From Melieria omissa (Eukaryota; Arthropoda; Insecta; Diptera; Ulidiidae): a DNA stretch of 64,000 nt. The stretch lies in contig OZ020267.1 in assembly GCA_963971225.1 (NCBI GenBank), forward strand, positions 34,529,989-34,593,988, given 5' to 3'. Shown here one piece after another: positions 53,447 through 64,000 of the stretch. The position numbers and the translations under genes were made by a program. The notes beneath the pieces were generated by a model, which was not told the DNA's origin, ran no database searches, and was given only the letters and a program-made list of their open reading frames with translations. Numbering within the stretch: the first letter of the stretch is position 1; each line of letters opens with the position of its first letter.

Positions 53447-54211
53447 ATGGAGGCTATATCAAAAGTTTGGATGGGTCCGCTGCCGCAGGATTCGCCGTAC
53501 GTGAAACCATTTCGGCTGTACTATGTGCAGAACGGCGTGGAGAAGAACTGGGACCTGCTGAAGGTGCACGACAGTGTGGCCATTGTGTTGTACAACACGA
53601 CACGCAAGGTGCTTATTTTCGTGCGGCAATTCCGACCAGGTAGCGATGGCACTGCTTCGCACAGACTGTTGTTCTTTTTCTTGACCCGTTGTGGTGTTGT
53701 TTCAGCCGTCTTTCACAGCATAGTCACATCGGCGGGCAGTACCCTGGATAATGTGGACTTTGAGAAATTTCCACCCAAGCTGGGCATCACGTTGGAGCTG
53801 TGCGCTGGCATTGTGGACAAGGAGAAGAGCTGGTGTGACATTGCGCGTGAAGAGATAATGGAAGAAGTCGGCTACGATGTGCCGGTGGATCGAATCGAGG
53901 AGGTGCTGACGTACAGGTGTGTTGGCAGCGGACGTTTGTTGGCCGCGCCTTTGTTTGATTCGTTGATATATATTTGCAGATCTGGTGTGGGCTCGTCCGG
54001 CTCCAAGCAATCGATGTACTACTGCGAGGTTACGGATGCCGATAAGGTGAACGATGGCGGCGGCGTTGACGAGGAGATTATTGAGGTGGTGGAGTACTCG
54101 GTGGAGGAGGCACGCAAGATGCTGGCGCACGGTGCCAACATCAACAGTCCGCCTAGCTGTCTACTCGGCATAACATGGTTTTTAATGAATAAAGCACCAA
54201 AGCTAGAGTAA
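53447..54211 (+). CDS. Nudix hydrolase, NUDT14-type UDP-sugar diphosphatase
   Basis: Expected to hydrolyse UDP-glucose and ADP-ribose-like nucleotide sugars to sugar phosphate plus nucleoside monophosphate, probably in the cytosol. Three exons in phase: 53447-53639, 53706-53916 and 53980-54211, giving 211 aa (human NUDT14 222). Landmarks: N-terminal PYVKPFRLYYVQNGVEKNWD, strand VLIFVRQFRPA, Nudix box region (CAGIVDKEKSWCDIAREEIM, then EEVGYD) with the metal-binding Glu pair, then the family-typical TYRSGVGSSGSKQSMYYCEV. The box departs from the strict consensus at two positions (Lys for the first Glu, Glu for Arg), as relatives also do. The start is the first ATG in the frame. Divergent from Pdhb. 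Confidence 0.92.
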   Translation: MEAISKVWMGPLPQDSPYVKPFRLYYVQNGVEKNWDLLKVHDSVAIVLYNTTRKVLIFVRQFRPGSDGTASHRLLFFFLTRCGVVSAVFHSIVTSAGSTLDNVDFEKFPPKLGITLELCAGIVDKEKSWCDIAREEIMEEVGYDVPVDRIEEVLTYRCVGSGRLLAAPLFDSLIYICRSGVGSSGSKQSMYYCEVTDADKVNDGGGVDEEIIEVVEYSVEEARKMLAHGANINSPPSCLLGITWFLMNKAPKLE

Positions 54212-56669
54212 TGGCAACAACGGCAAAGAAATGTTGCAAGCAAGCAGGCTATGACTAGCTCAAATTTTTTGTTTATTCCAATGCAGAAAGACAGTGGACA
54301 ACAACTGAGTTCTTGGTCAAATTTTCGGAAAATTTGTCAAAAGTTAACACACAAGACGCGTTCAATCAATCGTAGTTAGTATTACCGCACAATTCAAATT
54401 CGTATTGTTCGGCTGCTTATGCCGCATGTCACTGTCTGTTAAAGCTGCATTGCCGTTTTTGTTAGTTTACTCCTAAAGAATTGCAGCGGCAGTTTGCTAA
54501 TATTTGCCAGCTGCAACGAATTTGATTCTGTGGCAAATGTTAGCCTATCGAAATTATTAGAAATTCATAAAAATGCTAAGGGGGCGCAACTGAGCCTTTA
54601 ACCAAATAGATATAATTTATCCTACACATCCGAACATTCTGGCTTGTAGTGTATATACGTAAATATACATTGTAGCACTTTTTCTATTTCTATTAAACTG
54701 CAGTAGCTAATGAACGCAGCCTTATAAAATAAGGAGCACATTATTACTACATATGTATGTAGATGTAATTTAACGGCACTTTGAATAAAGCATAATAATC
54801 TCTAAGAAAATTTGACTCTATGAAGATGTAAGAGTTCCGACTGACAAGTTGTGTTTCGAACTTAGCTCAGCTTTATTTCGGGAAAAGCCTATTGTTTTTG
54901 TCTTGAAATCGTTCCAGATCGATTCCAGATCAAAGCACGCCTGGTCACCCTATTGGACATGGACTGTAACAATTGCGCAAGTCGTGTGATTTCCGTATAC
55001 ATTTTCTAACCGCTTTGGCTACCGTTCGGAATTGGCAGTGGAAGCAGCTTTTGGCTCGCTCTGTCGCTTAAATAAATAAGGCACGAATTACAATGAGATG
55101 AACATGTTTGCATAAAAGCGCAATAAAACGACAACAATTTTATTTAGAATACGCCAGATAATGACAACAATTGCTCAGATACGGTGTGATGCGGCAATTG
55201 CGAACGTGTGTCATTAACTGAACAGTTGCCACAACTGCTATCAGCATTGCTGTTTGATATTGTTGTTGTCTTAACGTTCAAGCGTAGTGCAGTGTGCACG
55301 CGGCCAATGTGAATAGCGAACTGCAGACGACGGCGAAAACGCTGCGCTCGTTGGCCAATTTCAAGCTGGCCAATAAGCCTATTATCAATTCAACTCGGCT
55401 AATTGGTTCTGAATTTATGGACCTGTGTTAAATATTTATGTATATCCCATGCTAGATATAATAGCGGCCAACAGCAGCAACAACAATCGCCACATGCGGC
55501 AGCCGGCAACAAGCCACAACAAGATCGATCTACAATTTTTGTATTACACTTTTTTTATTTTTGTTGCGTTGTGTACACGAGCGGCGACGGTGCTGGCTGT
55601 GCGGCAAATCGTTTTGCGCCCAACTTTTATAAGGCAACTGCGACTGCGACAACGACGTCGACAACATCGACAATGCTGATAGTGCAATGTGTAGTAGGCA
55701 CCACGTTGCCTGTACATCAGCAACAACAGCATCCAACAGCAACAACATAACAACGTAATTGGCTATCAATTTGCAGTGAATTGCTGCAGCAGCGACAACA
55801 ATATAAACAGCGAAAATCAGACATGAAGAAGCTGCCACAGACGCAAACACACACACACGTGCAAGTATATTTATGTTTGCAGCATTATAAACATAAAACG
55901 TGTTGGGACACTTTATAATTTAAAATAGTCCTATTGGCATTTTCCATACGCCATGAAAATTCGACACCTTTTGCGCTGTTTTTGATTCAAATAAATCACA
56001 GCTTCCAGTTGCAAATAAATCGAGTTTCACTTAAGGTGTCGAATTTTTTTATTTAAGAGGAGAACAGCAACACGTTGCCATAGATGTTTGAATCATTACT
56101 CAGGCATTAGGGATTTGAGCTAAAACGGAAAAACTGACAAACTCACATCGAATTACTGAAGAGGACAGTACAAGGTTTTATTGAGGGAATTTTAAGAAGA
56201 AAGTCAATTTCATCTCAGGTGATATCAGATTTGCAGTGAATACAAGTACAACTAAGCGTAGTAGGTTTGTGTTCCTATTTTTCATTTTTCCTAGAACCCA
56301 GGCAGGAGGTGATATGTTCATTAGATATGATTTAGTGCAAGATTTTTCGATGTCGATGCTCCGCAACCTCTAATTTATGCGGTTGGGGAGGTTAATGGGG
56401 TTTCGACAGTACATTTTCATTATTGCTTTGTAGAAACCCAAAAGTTGACAACCTCACAACTCCAATCATATGGGAGACGCCCTCTGTTGGTGAACTTGTA
56501 AACCTTAATTAATTTTGTATTTTTGGTAATGAAGAATGTTGGCGATCGCTAAATAAATAATTTAAATCGGTTCAGTAGTTTCCGAGATACGATGTTTTCT
56601 CGCTTACTTAACTACTATAAGTGTGGAGCCAATGGCATAGAAAATGGCCAATTTTGTATGGCAGCGCCC
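54212..56669. other. Intergenic, no supported gene
   Basis: No gene recognised. Sequence at 55250-55860 is richer in CAA/CAG/GCG triplets and could be a 5' UTR exon of an unseen gene; open frames on both strands there are low-complexity. Text at 56560-56600 (TCGGTTCAGTAGTTTCCGAG) is of a kind widespread in insect transposon relics. Confidence 0.4.
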
Positions 56670-57408
56670 TTAAGGGGAGGTTCTCCTCTTTTTTTTTCAA
56701 AAAATCAATTTTTTTTTTTTTGATGAAATGAAAGGTATGAATGTCGAGAATATGTGTGCAAAAGGATTTTTCGATCCGCAGCATATTTATCGCATAGGAG
56801 CGTCTCTGATGCGTCGAACTTTCGCGCGCGGAGGAACGCTCTGGTGCTATTTTACTTTTTTAAACGCGTTTATCTCTAAACCATTTTTTTCATCCTAACG
56901 TCAAGCGTAACTCATGATCTACTTATCCGAGTTACTTCATCTATAGCATTTCTTAAAGGGTATGATTTTTTATATGACTTATACCTAAAACAAATGTGTA
57001 ATAATAGTCTTTTAACAAAAGAAAAGTCGAAAACAAGATGGTAAAAATTGAACTTTTTCTATGATTATGCATAAATTAGATGATTTTTTATAAAAATTAT
57101 TCAAAAATAGGTATAAGTCATAGGGAATTTAATATTCTTTACTATAAAAAAAAAATTTTTGATTTCAGTTCACTACAAGTGGCTACAGCCTTGACGTTTC
57201 CGAACAATGTCTCGCTTGCAGAGGTTGACAAGACCCGCCATTTTTGGGCCGCCATATTGGATTTTGTAAAAAAATTTTTTTCTTGTATTTTAGAAAGATG
57301 GCTTAATAAATCATCAAAACCGTCTATTCGTGAGTCGTTTCATTATCCAACAGTAAATGAAAGAATTTCGCTTTATTTTCGGCCGAAAAGAGGAGAACCT
57401 CCCCTTAA
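56670..57408. mobile_element. TTAA-flanked MITE with long perfect ends (739 bp)
   Basis: TTAA is found at 56670-56673 and 57405-57408, with perfect 19 bp inverted ends GGGGAGGTTCTCCTCTTTT. Inside is a smaller inverted pair, TATGACTTATACCTA at about 56976 and TAGGTATAAGTCATA at about 57107. The interior has no transposase. The flanks are a diverged tandem duplication: the neighbouring copy (about 57505-57600) shows the same site with a single TTAA at 57558-57561 and no insert. Confidence 0.8.
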
Positions 57409-60067
57409 GACTTGGAGATAGCGCGTAGGTATGTTTGGAAGAAACATTTGGAAAGGAAAATAAATGGGTGTGGGTCATACATTTGACACGTCTGGGGGCA
57501 ACCTGGGAGCAATGGTAGCCCATTTTATAAAAACAACCATTTTGTATGGGAGCCTCATTAAGGGTTAAAGATGGGGTATAAATATGTTTGAAAGAAATGT
57601 TCAGTAGAGAAAACTAGTGTGGGTCAGTCATAGATGTTAACCCTCTAAGAGCAAGTTCTGACCAGCTGTGGAGCAATTTGTCGCTTTTTTGTGAACTTTG
57701 ACCTCGATGCGACGCCACTCTAGCCCAAAATTTTTTGGCTCATGTACTTTTTCAACAAACCGCATAAAATGAGAGCTTGCGGAGCATCGAGAACATATTA
57801 TTTAGAATCTCCATACAACAATAAATAATGTCAAATGTTCATATATAACTGTATTCGTTTAGATTAAAAATTAATGTGTGTATAGTATATTTAAAAGGAT
57901 AGATAGATGTGGTTGGAGTTATAATGCAACGAGACCAGTAGTGATCTATTGTGTCCCGTCTTAACAGTTGAAGAACATCCGCTAGTCCCACCGACCTAAT
58001 ACAATTTAGTATTTCACGGGAGCTCAGGTGCCTGATGTCCTCTTCTAAAAGCCAATACTGGCCCAGGTAACGATTCTTTATTGGCGATGAGTTCATACAA
58101 TGACTGAACCGAATAATTTTTTGTTTCGATTTCGCTATAAAGTTCTCTAAAACTAAAACATTTTATTGATCACAAAAGATGTTTTTTGTTGCGCTTATCG
58201 AATTTGTTCTTTTTTGGTGTCATTCATTTGTGCTACGAAAACCAGGCATTGCAACAACCATCAGCACCACCAACAAAAGTCAATTCAACGAAATTACTTC
58301 AAATACACAAAAATGCAGCAAAACGTAGAGAATTTGACTGTTTTCAGACTGCAGGTCGCTTTAATTAGCGCAACTTTTGTTTTCGTTTCGTCATTCGCTG
58401 CATGCAACACGTAAGCCACATTTACACCATCAGCCGCTGCAGACAAAAATCGCAACAAAAAAAAATCGACAAGCATGAAGAATTGAAAAAATGTGCCAAA
58501 TCGAAGTTCGCAGTAATCACTGAGCTGCCGATCGAAAATGTACAATTCGCACAAGTGAGACTTTTGATTCACGTAAATAGATATTTTCAAGTTGTGCTAT
58601 AAACTAACTACTAATTTTTTACAACATTCTTACGCTTTTCATAGCTACATAGCTATTTAAAATTGTAAAAGAATTATGAAGTTTTCCATCTTTCAACGGC
58701 GAGAAAGTGCAATCAAATAAAAAAAAAACACCAGACGCCAAATCGGCGGAAATGAAGTAGGTTCTAGTCTGCTTTTGGTTATCCAAAACTGCCTTCACTG
58801 CGGCACTTTGCATTGCATTTGCGTGCTAATCCTGCCGCTGTTGTTGCTGCGCTCTCGTCTCGTCTGCTAGAGCCGCATTCCCAGCGCTGGCCATCCGTCT
58901 TAGCGCGGCGGCGATTCGTAATTTCAGCGGAATTTCGCCGACGGATGCAGCCAAGAATGTCCGTTGCAGCTTCTGCTTCATTAGTGACGAATTTCGAAAT
59001 TGAATGTCTGTCGGTCTGTCTGGCGTGCGAGTATCGGCACGAATCGCACCACACAAAGCCAGCGCCGCTGGCCGCTGGCTCAACGCTCAATGTCACAGCG
59101 CGTTTGCAAATGTTGGGCTCTACCTTCGTCTCGCTTTTTGTGCTGTCTGTGCATTTTCGTTTTTGTGCATTGCTTTTGGCTTTTGATGTTTCATCGCTTG
59201 TCCAACATTGGCATTTTAATTAGAAATCAAACAACGAAAATCGAATTCAGTACGTTTTGTGTCTGTTGGGCTGGGCTGCAGTGTTGTTCTTGTTGTTGTT
59301 GCAGCCTGTTACACTTTCTCTCGGAAGGGATATTTTTGTGTGAATTTAAGTTAAGTTTAATTTGAGTTAAGTTGAAAAAAGCGGTTTCATTGATTTCAGG
59401 CCAAGTTTCTTTGTGAGGGGTGTGGGAAAGAAAAATGGAATTCACTAAATTTTTCTTTTCCGCAACACTGATTAAAGAAAATTAATGAGAGTAAACCCGG
59501 GGATCGGTTGGTTAATGCATTCATTGATGTCCATTCCTTTGAAATCCGATAGAAATTTCCGCCATTTTAAAGCAAGTTTTGATCAAAACAAATCTATGAT
59601 ATGGAAAGACATTGTAAACCAAAAAAGAATCACAATTTAAGGATTTGTAGTTGGACACTTCGGCCTCTCTATAGGGACGGTACCTCTTATGCAATTGGCG
59701 AAAGCATTGGAAAACAAAACCCATTCAGGAAGTGAGACGGAAAGTAGTCCTTTCCTGCTGCTGTTATATCTGCGAGTATATACGAATATATAAGAATCCA
59801 GACAGTGTCCTTACTATTGCTATAACCTAAAAACCGACAAGCCTTAGAATGAAAGTCTTAAAGGGAAAAGTCTCATAAAAAAGACTTAGAGATAAGCCAC
59901 ATCAAATGTGACTGACTCTGAATTTCTGAGAGACCAGAGACCAGTTGAGATTCTGATAGGTCACTGTAACGACAGTTACAGGCGACTGTACTGATTTCTG
60001 TAGGAGTTGCATTCACATGGAAGAGAAAGAAGACTTGTCTCGCCTTCCATGCACTTGTCGTGAACTC
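57409..60067. other. Intergenic, no supported gene
   Basis: 57409-57640 belongs to the duplicated repeat around the MITE. A GC-richer patch at 58780-59220 has open frames on both strands but no recognisable domain; it may be a promoter or 5' UTR. The rest is AT-rich. Confidence 0.4.
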
Positions 60068-60545
60068 TTTACGAGGAGAAGGACGCACTTGAGTAACTTC
60101 TTCTTCAATAAGCTAGCCGACAATTTAGTGAAGCTATTGATTCTACTTTAAACTCGCTACGAGGATAAGGACTGAGTAACTTTATCTTCGATAACTAAGG
60201 GGATCTGCCAACAATCTAGTGAATCTGTTCATTCTACTTTGAACTCGTTACGAGGATAAGAACTCACTTGAGTAAGTTCCTCTTCAATGATCTAGGGGAT
60301 CTATCTGACAATGTAGTAAATTAATTCATTCTTCTTGGTGTCACTTGAGTAACTTCTTCCTCGATAACCTAGGGGATCTAGCCTCAATCTATTAGCTGAC
60401 AAGCTATTTATTCTACTTAAACTTGCTACGAGGATAATGACTCATCTGAGTAACTTTCTAGGGGGGATCTAGCCGACAATGTAGTGAAGCTATTGATTCT
60501 ACTTAAACTTGCTTCGAGGAAAGGAATTTTGAGTAACTTTTTTGA
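60068..60545. repeat. Minisatellite, 80-95 bp unit, about five copies
   Basis: Diverged head-to-tail units. Each contains CTACGAGGATAAGGACT-like text, GAGTAACTTCTTCTTCGATA, CTAGGGGATCT, GACAATGTAGTGAA and ATTCTACTTTAAACT. Units begin near 60068, 60157, 60249, 60347 (truncated), 60426 and 60512. A further piece (AGGGGATCC, AATGTAGTAAATCAATTAAT) reappears at 61672-61712 beyond the mariner, so the mariner interrupts the array. Confidence 0.8.
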
Positions 60546-60588
60546 GATAAATGATCGGATGCTTATTTCATAATAAAGAGGAAGGTAT

Positions 60589-61556
60589 GCCCTTAATAAT
60601 GAAAAACAACATCAGCCAAATGGCCACCACGACCACGCTTAACCCTTATTCTCATACCCAAACTTACTAACGTCGTTTGGCACCCGGGGTACCCGGGTAC
60701 CCATTTCATGAAATTTTTAAGTTTTCAATATTTTGTTAATTAAAAAGTGTTTATAAAATTTTGATATGATTTGTTCGCTTTTCACCTAAATAACGAGGAT
60801 CCGGAAGGTAAAAAAAAATTTTCATTATTTGTCAGTTTTTTTCACGAAAATACATCGCAGTGGGCACCCGGGTACCCGGGTATGAGAATAAGGGTTAAAG
60901 GACCATATCCTTTTCATGAAATTTTCCATAACCAAATCGCAAAGTGGCTGCCCTATGTCCTCGGTAGCCTCACGAATTCTATCTTTGAGGTCTTGAATCG
61001 ACGCTGCGCTGTTGGCGTACACCTTATCTTTCACGTGGCCCCAAAGGAAGAAGTCGCAAGGTGTTAAATCACAAGATCTCGGTGGCCAATTGTGATCACC
61101 TCTTCCAGACATAACACGATCCGGAAACTTTTACCGTAAAAAAGCAATGGTTTCGTTGCTTGTGTGGCCCGTAGCGCCGTCTTGTTGAAAGTAAACGTTG
61201 TCCAGATCAATACCATCCAACCCATAAAAATCATTAATCATCTCTCGATAGCGCAATCCATTCACCGTAACTGTTGATCCAACCTCATTTTCGAAAAAGT
61301 AAGGTCCAATGACCCCGCCGGACCATAAACCGCATCAAACAATCACACGTTGAGGATGGAGAGGCTTCTCAACAATAACTCTTGGGTTTTCCGAGCCCCA
61401 GATGCGACAATTTTGCTTGTTGACGTAGCCACCGAGGTGGAAATGGGCCTCATCAGTCAAGATGATTTTTCGATGGAATTCGACTGCAAGATTTTCACCA
61501 TTTTTGTAATGAATTTTAATATTTTCAATGCGTTGTTGAAGCGTGTATCGTTCCAT
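60589..61556 (-). pseudogene. Broken mariner-type (DDD) transposase
   Basis: Tc1/mariner transposase remnant. It starts MERYTLQQRIENIKIHYKNG at 61556, then jumps to VEFHRKIILTDEAHF, so most of the DNA-binding domain is deleted. Catalytic Asp motifs remain: LTDEAHF, FQQDGATGHTS and SCDLTPCDFFLWGHVKDKVY. Two in-frame stops break it: a TGA after QRVIV (at about 61337) and a TAA after TIAFLR (at about 61138). The C-terminus is split by a TTAA MITE at 60639-60898; on its far side the frame resumes as KRGRGGHLADVVFHY and a stop at 60589-60591. Terminal inverted repeats could not be defined. The element sits in the minisatellite. Non-functional. Confidence 0.88.
60639..60898. mobile_element. TTAA-flanked piggyBac-like MITE (260 bp) inside the mariner
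   Basis: TTAA is found at 60639-60642 and 60895-60898, with perfect 17 bp inverted ends CCCTTATTCTCATACCC. Sub-terminal palindromes: GGGTACCCGGGTACCC at 60687-60702 and, near the right end, CACCCGGGTACCCGGG. Taking out the insert with one TTAA restores the mariner reading frame across the site (TGG TCC TTT AAG CGT), which fixes the insertion boundaries to the base. It is a non-autonomous piggyBac-type element. Confidence 0.88.
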
Positions 61557-61712
61557 TTTTAGTAATGGCGTAGTTTCTACTTGTCAAATGTCAAAGAATA
61601 AAAGCTTCAAAAGTGACAGCTCCCGAAATACCGGGTGATTCAAAATAACACCTTTTGTTGGAAAACCCTATATAGGGGATCCCAAAATGTAGTAAATCAA
61701 TTAATTCTACTT

Positions 61713-64000
61713 TATCAGAAACTCAAACTGGTGGTACGAGTAAGGAGATCCAAGTCCAAGTTTTGTGATACCGCAAAGAGCCTCTCATGGTCTAGATTAT
61801 CCCTTTCGGTGCAGCTACTTTACATTAACTTTCTATCTAGAATCGAAGTACAAACTAATTGCTACCTATTCCACATTTAGCTTAAATACTGTTCAAGTTG
61901 CATGTGTTATTTGATGGTAATCAAGCGTCACATAAACGAATCGACTAGAGATTCGCCGTTTAGGGTAGATTGCGCTCATTTTCGTCCACTTCATTTCACG
62001 GATAGCGCGTAATTTTATTGTCTTGTCAATCTTTTTGCGCCGATTTTAATTGCTGAGGGTGGCTCGCTGCAAAAGTCAATGTTGTTGCGTTGCGGTGGTG
62101 GCAAAGGCAGCTGCTGCTTAGGTTTTGGTGTGCGCAACTTTTGCACAGCACTTGTCGAGAGCGCGGAAATTGATTTATAACGGCACCGAACCCTTTCTGA
62201 TGCGATCGCGCCGCTGTTAATGGCCCGAAAATGCGAAATGCATTGCGCAGATGGCGTGAATCTCAAGTGATCAATGTGTCTACTGTTTTTCCAATGAATG
62301 CATAAAGATTTCATGTGAGTATGTAACTTGAAGCCTCTTCTTCTTCGATTTCTGCTTCTTATTCGTTTGAACATGGCCAAATGACTAATAGACGTGGCCT
62401 GTGTGGTGTGTGTGTGTGTGTGTGTAGTGCTCTAGGACTGCAACGCGAACCTCAGTCGGTGCTTTGACGGCTTTTGCCGCTGAATATTGAAAAGCTGCCA
62501 GCACCAACACACATTTTATATTTAATATTGTTGTCTGCACGCTTGTATGTAGGTGTTTTATTTTATGTATGTAGGTATGAAAAATGTGGTGAAAACGTGC
62601 ACGAGCACTTCATGTAAATCATGTCAAAAATCGAGTGCTGAAAATACTGCGACTGCGCCCGCGACTGCCGCCGTTGCAGTGGCCTTTTGCTTGTAATGTT
62701 GCCGTCATTGCCGCTGTTGTGCAGTAGTTGTTCGTCTCGCAGTTATTGCACATACTAACATATATGCATGAATATGCATATCGGAGGCGCGTCCCCTCTC
62801 TTGTTCGTCCTTTTGCGCGTTCCGCAGTGGCTGCCGGCACTGGTCGCCCTGCAACAAAGGCGTGAAATTGTGTACACTTTGCCGTGAGGTTGTTGAATGC
62901 TGCAAAGGATGCATGACGCACGCATATGAGTTTATTTATGAGCGCCGACATCACCTACTGACAATGACTCGCCACAGTGAAGGCAGTCGTGCAGTTGGCG
63001 GCTCATAACTAAGGTGAAAATATTTACTATTTTGTGGTTGAATATTTTTGTGTTTTAGGTATTAGCTGACTGACTTTTATATGCAGTATTTGTTTACTGA
63101 TTGGTGGAAATTTAGTTGGAGAGGATGATGATGGATATAGATGGTCCATATAGAATGCTTCATAGAGCTCCAACTGATTCGAAACAATGCACAGTGATGC
63201 GTTCCATAGACTTGATTAAAAAAATTGTTAGTCTCAGGATTTAACAATTTTGATGTGATTTGAAAGATAAAATTCTAACTTAGGAAACTTCCAACAAATC
63301 TGTGCGAAAAATTAATTACTGTGTGTGCAAGAGCTGCCAAAAGTCGAAAGTGTTTTCAAAAAAATTTAAGCACATGTTTTGTGTTTTTTAGTCTATTGAG
63401 TAAAAAAAATCTTAAAAATTCATGGTTAGCAAAAAGTTTCTGAATCTTTCAATATAGATTAAGAATTGAGGCATTTTTGCTTTTAACCCATGTAAGCCCA
63501 GCGATTTTTTTTGTCAATATTCGAATGAAACAGTTTCTTTTAAGGTGAAATGAGGTCAGACAATTCAAATTTGCGGTAAAAAAAATTTTCCGATTTTTGG
63601 TTTTCGATATATTTGGTGTTTGGTTAATCGAACACCTAACTATAATTATATATACTGGCTATAATATTGGTTTTATGCGAAAAGTGTAAATATGTTTTCA
63701 AGAGTTTGATCAATTTTAAACAACACTGCATAGTTACTTTTTTAAATATTACGGTTTTTTTAATGTTTTTCGATGCTTTTGAAATTATGTCAAAAATTAC
63801 CTTTTGTTTGGGGAATTCATACAACTGGAAAGAGGTGTGAAAAAAAATGAATATATGTGAACATATTTATATATGTGAATATGAATATATTTATCCCATA
63901 TTATACAAAATAACCCATATTAACTCGTTATTATCACATATTACAAATCATACCATCATATCATGCAAAACTTCCGCAACAAAACTTAAAAAAAAAGCCC
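61713..64000. other. Intergenic to window end, no supported gene
   Basis: There is a GT microsatellite at about 62405-62427. The frame at 62015-62380 (-) starts MAMFKRIRSRNRRRR and is basic, but has no recognised domain and may be 5' UTR. GC-richer text at 62600-62960 could be regulatory. A TTAACCCATGTAAGCCC sequence at about 63483 looks like one end of another TTAA MITE whose partner would lie beyond the window. The last 400 bp are highly AT-rich. Confidence 0.4.

Noticed and set aside
58813..59223. 136-codon open frame on the + strand
   Set aside because: It starts at a non-ATG codon, a comparable frame lies antisense, and the composition is unlike the confirmed genes.
62015..62380. Basic 121-codon open frame on the minus strand
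   Set aside because: It has a real ATG, but the product has no recognised domain and is overlapped by simple repeats and by no splice context. There is not enough to call a gene.

Overview
The window is from the nuclear genome of a higher fly (Diptera, Schizophora). Genes carry short GT-AG introns, several proteins have Gln/Asn/Ser/Ala homopolymer tracts, and every recognised gene has a clear Drosophila counterpart. The AT-rich intergenic DNA is dense in small DNA transposons, which suggests a genome more repeat-rich than Drosophila melanogaster, perhaps a tephritid fruit fly. That placement is inference. Exon coordinates were worked out by hand from splice consensus, reading phase and remembered protein families; no alignment was run.

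Layout. 1-7424: no supported gene; two inverted-repeat elements (1284-2043 and 4310-5038). 7425-9995 (-): Wsck, a receptor-like protein with WSC, fibronectin III and pseudokinase parts. 13285-15239 (+): atl, the ER-fusion GTPase atlastin. 17685-17922 (-): a small metallothionein. 18874-19888: two nested TTAA-flanked MITEs. 21886-35929 (-): puf, the USP34-type ubiquitin protease, about 25 coding exons. 37932-42251 (+): yem, the ubinuclein of the HIRA H3.3 chaperone, head-to-head with puf. 44587-46278 (-): Atg14. 48128-51698 (-): Pdhb, the pyruvate dehydrogenase E1 beta subunit, holding in its second intron a same-strand gene for mitoribosomal protein mS38 (49161-49859). 53447-54211 (+): a NUDT14-type Nudix hydrolase. 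54212-64000: no supported gene; MITEs, a minisatellite and a broken mariner.

The genes form no operon. They are housekeeping or developmental: receptor signalling (Wsck), ER shape (atl), metal buffering, deubiquitination (puf), histone deposition (yem), autophagy (Atg14), mitochondrial metabolism and translation (Pdhb, mS38) and nucleotide-sugar clean-up (Nudix). As I remember it, puf, yem, Atg14 and Pdhb also lie together in Drosophila (cytological 98B), so this part looks like conserved synteny.

Most worth a second look: (1) yem and atl both end in TGA followed by more than 110 in-frame sense codons, which makes them stop-codon readthrough candidates; (2) the mS38 gene nested in Pdhb and phase-compatible with Pdhb exons; (3) a chain of nested insertions at 60.1-61.7 kb, with a TTAA MITE inside a mariner transposase inside a minisatellite; (4) several TTAA-flanked MITE families sharing terminal CCC and sub-terminal palindromes; (5) two copies of a 65-70 bp near-perfect hairpin.
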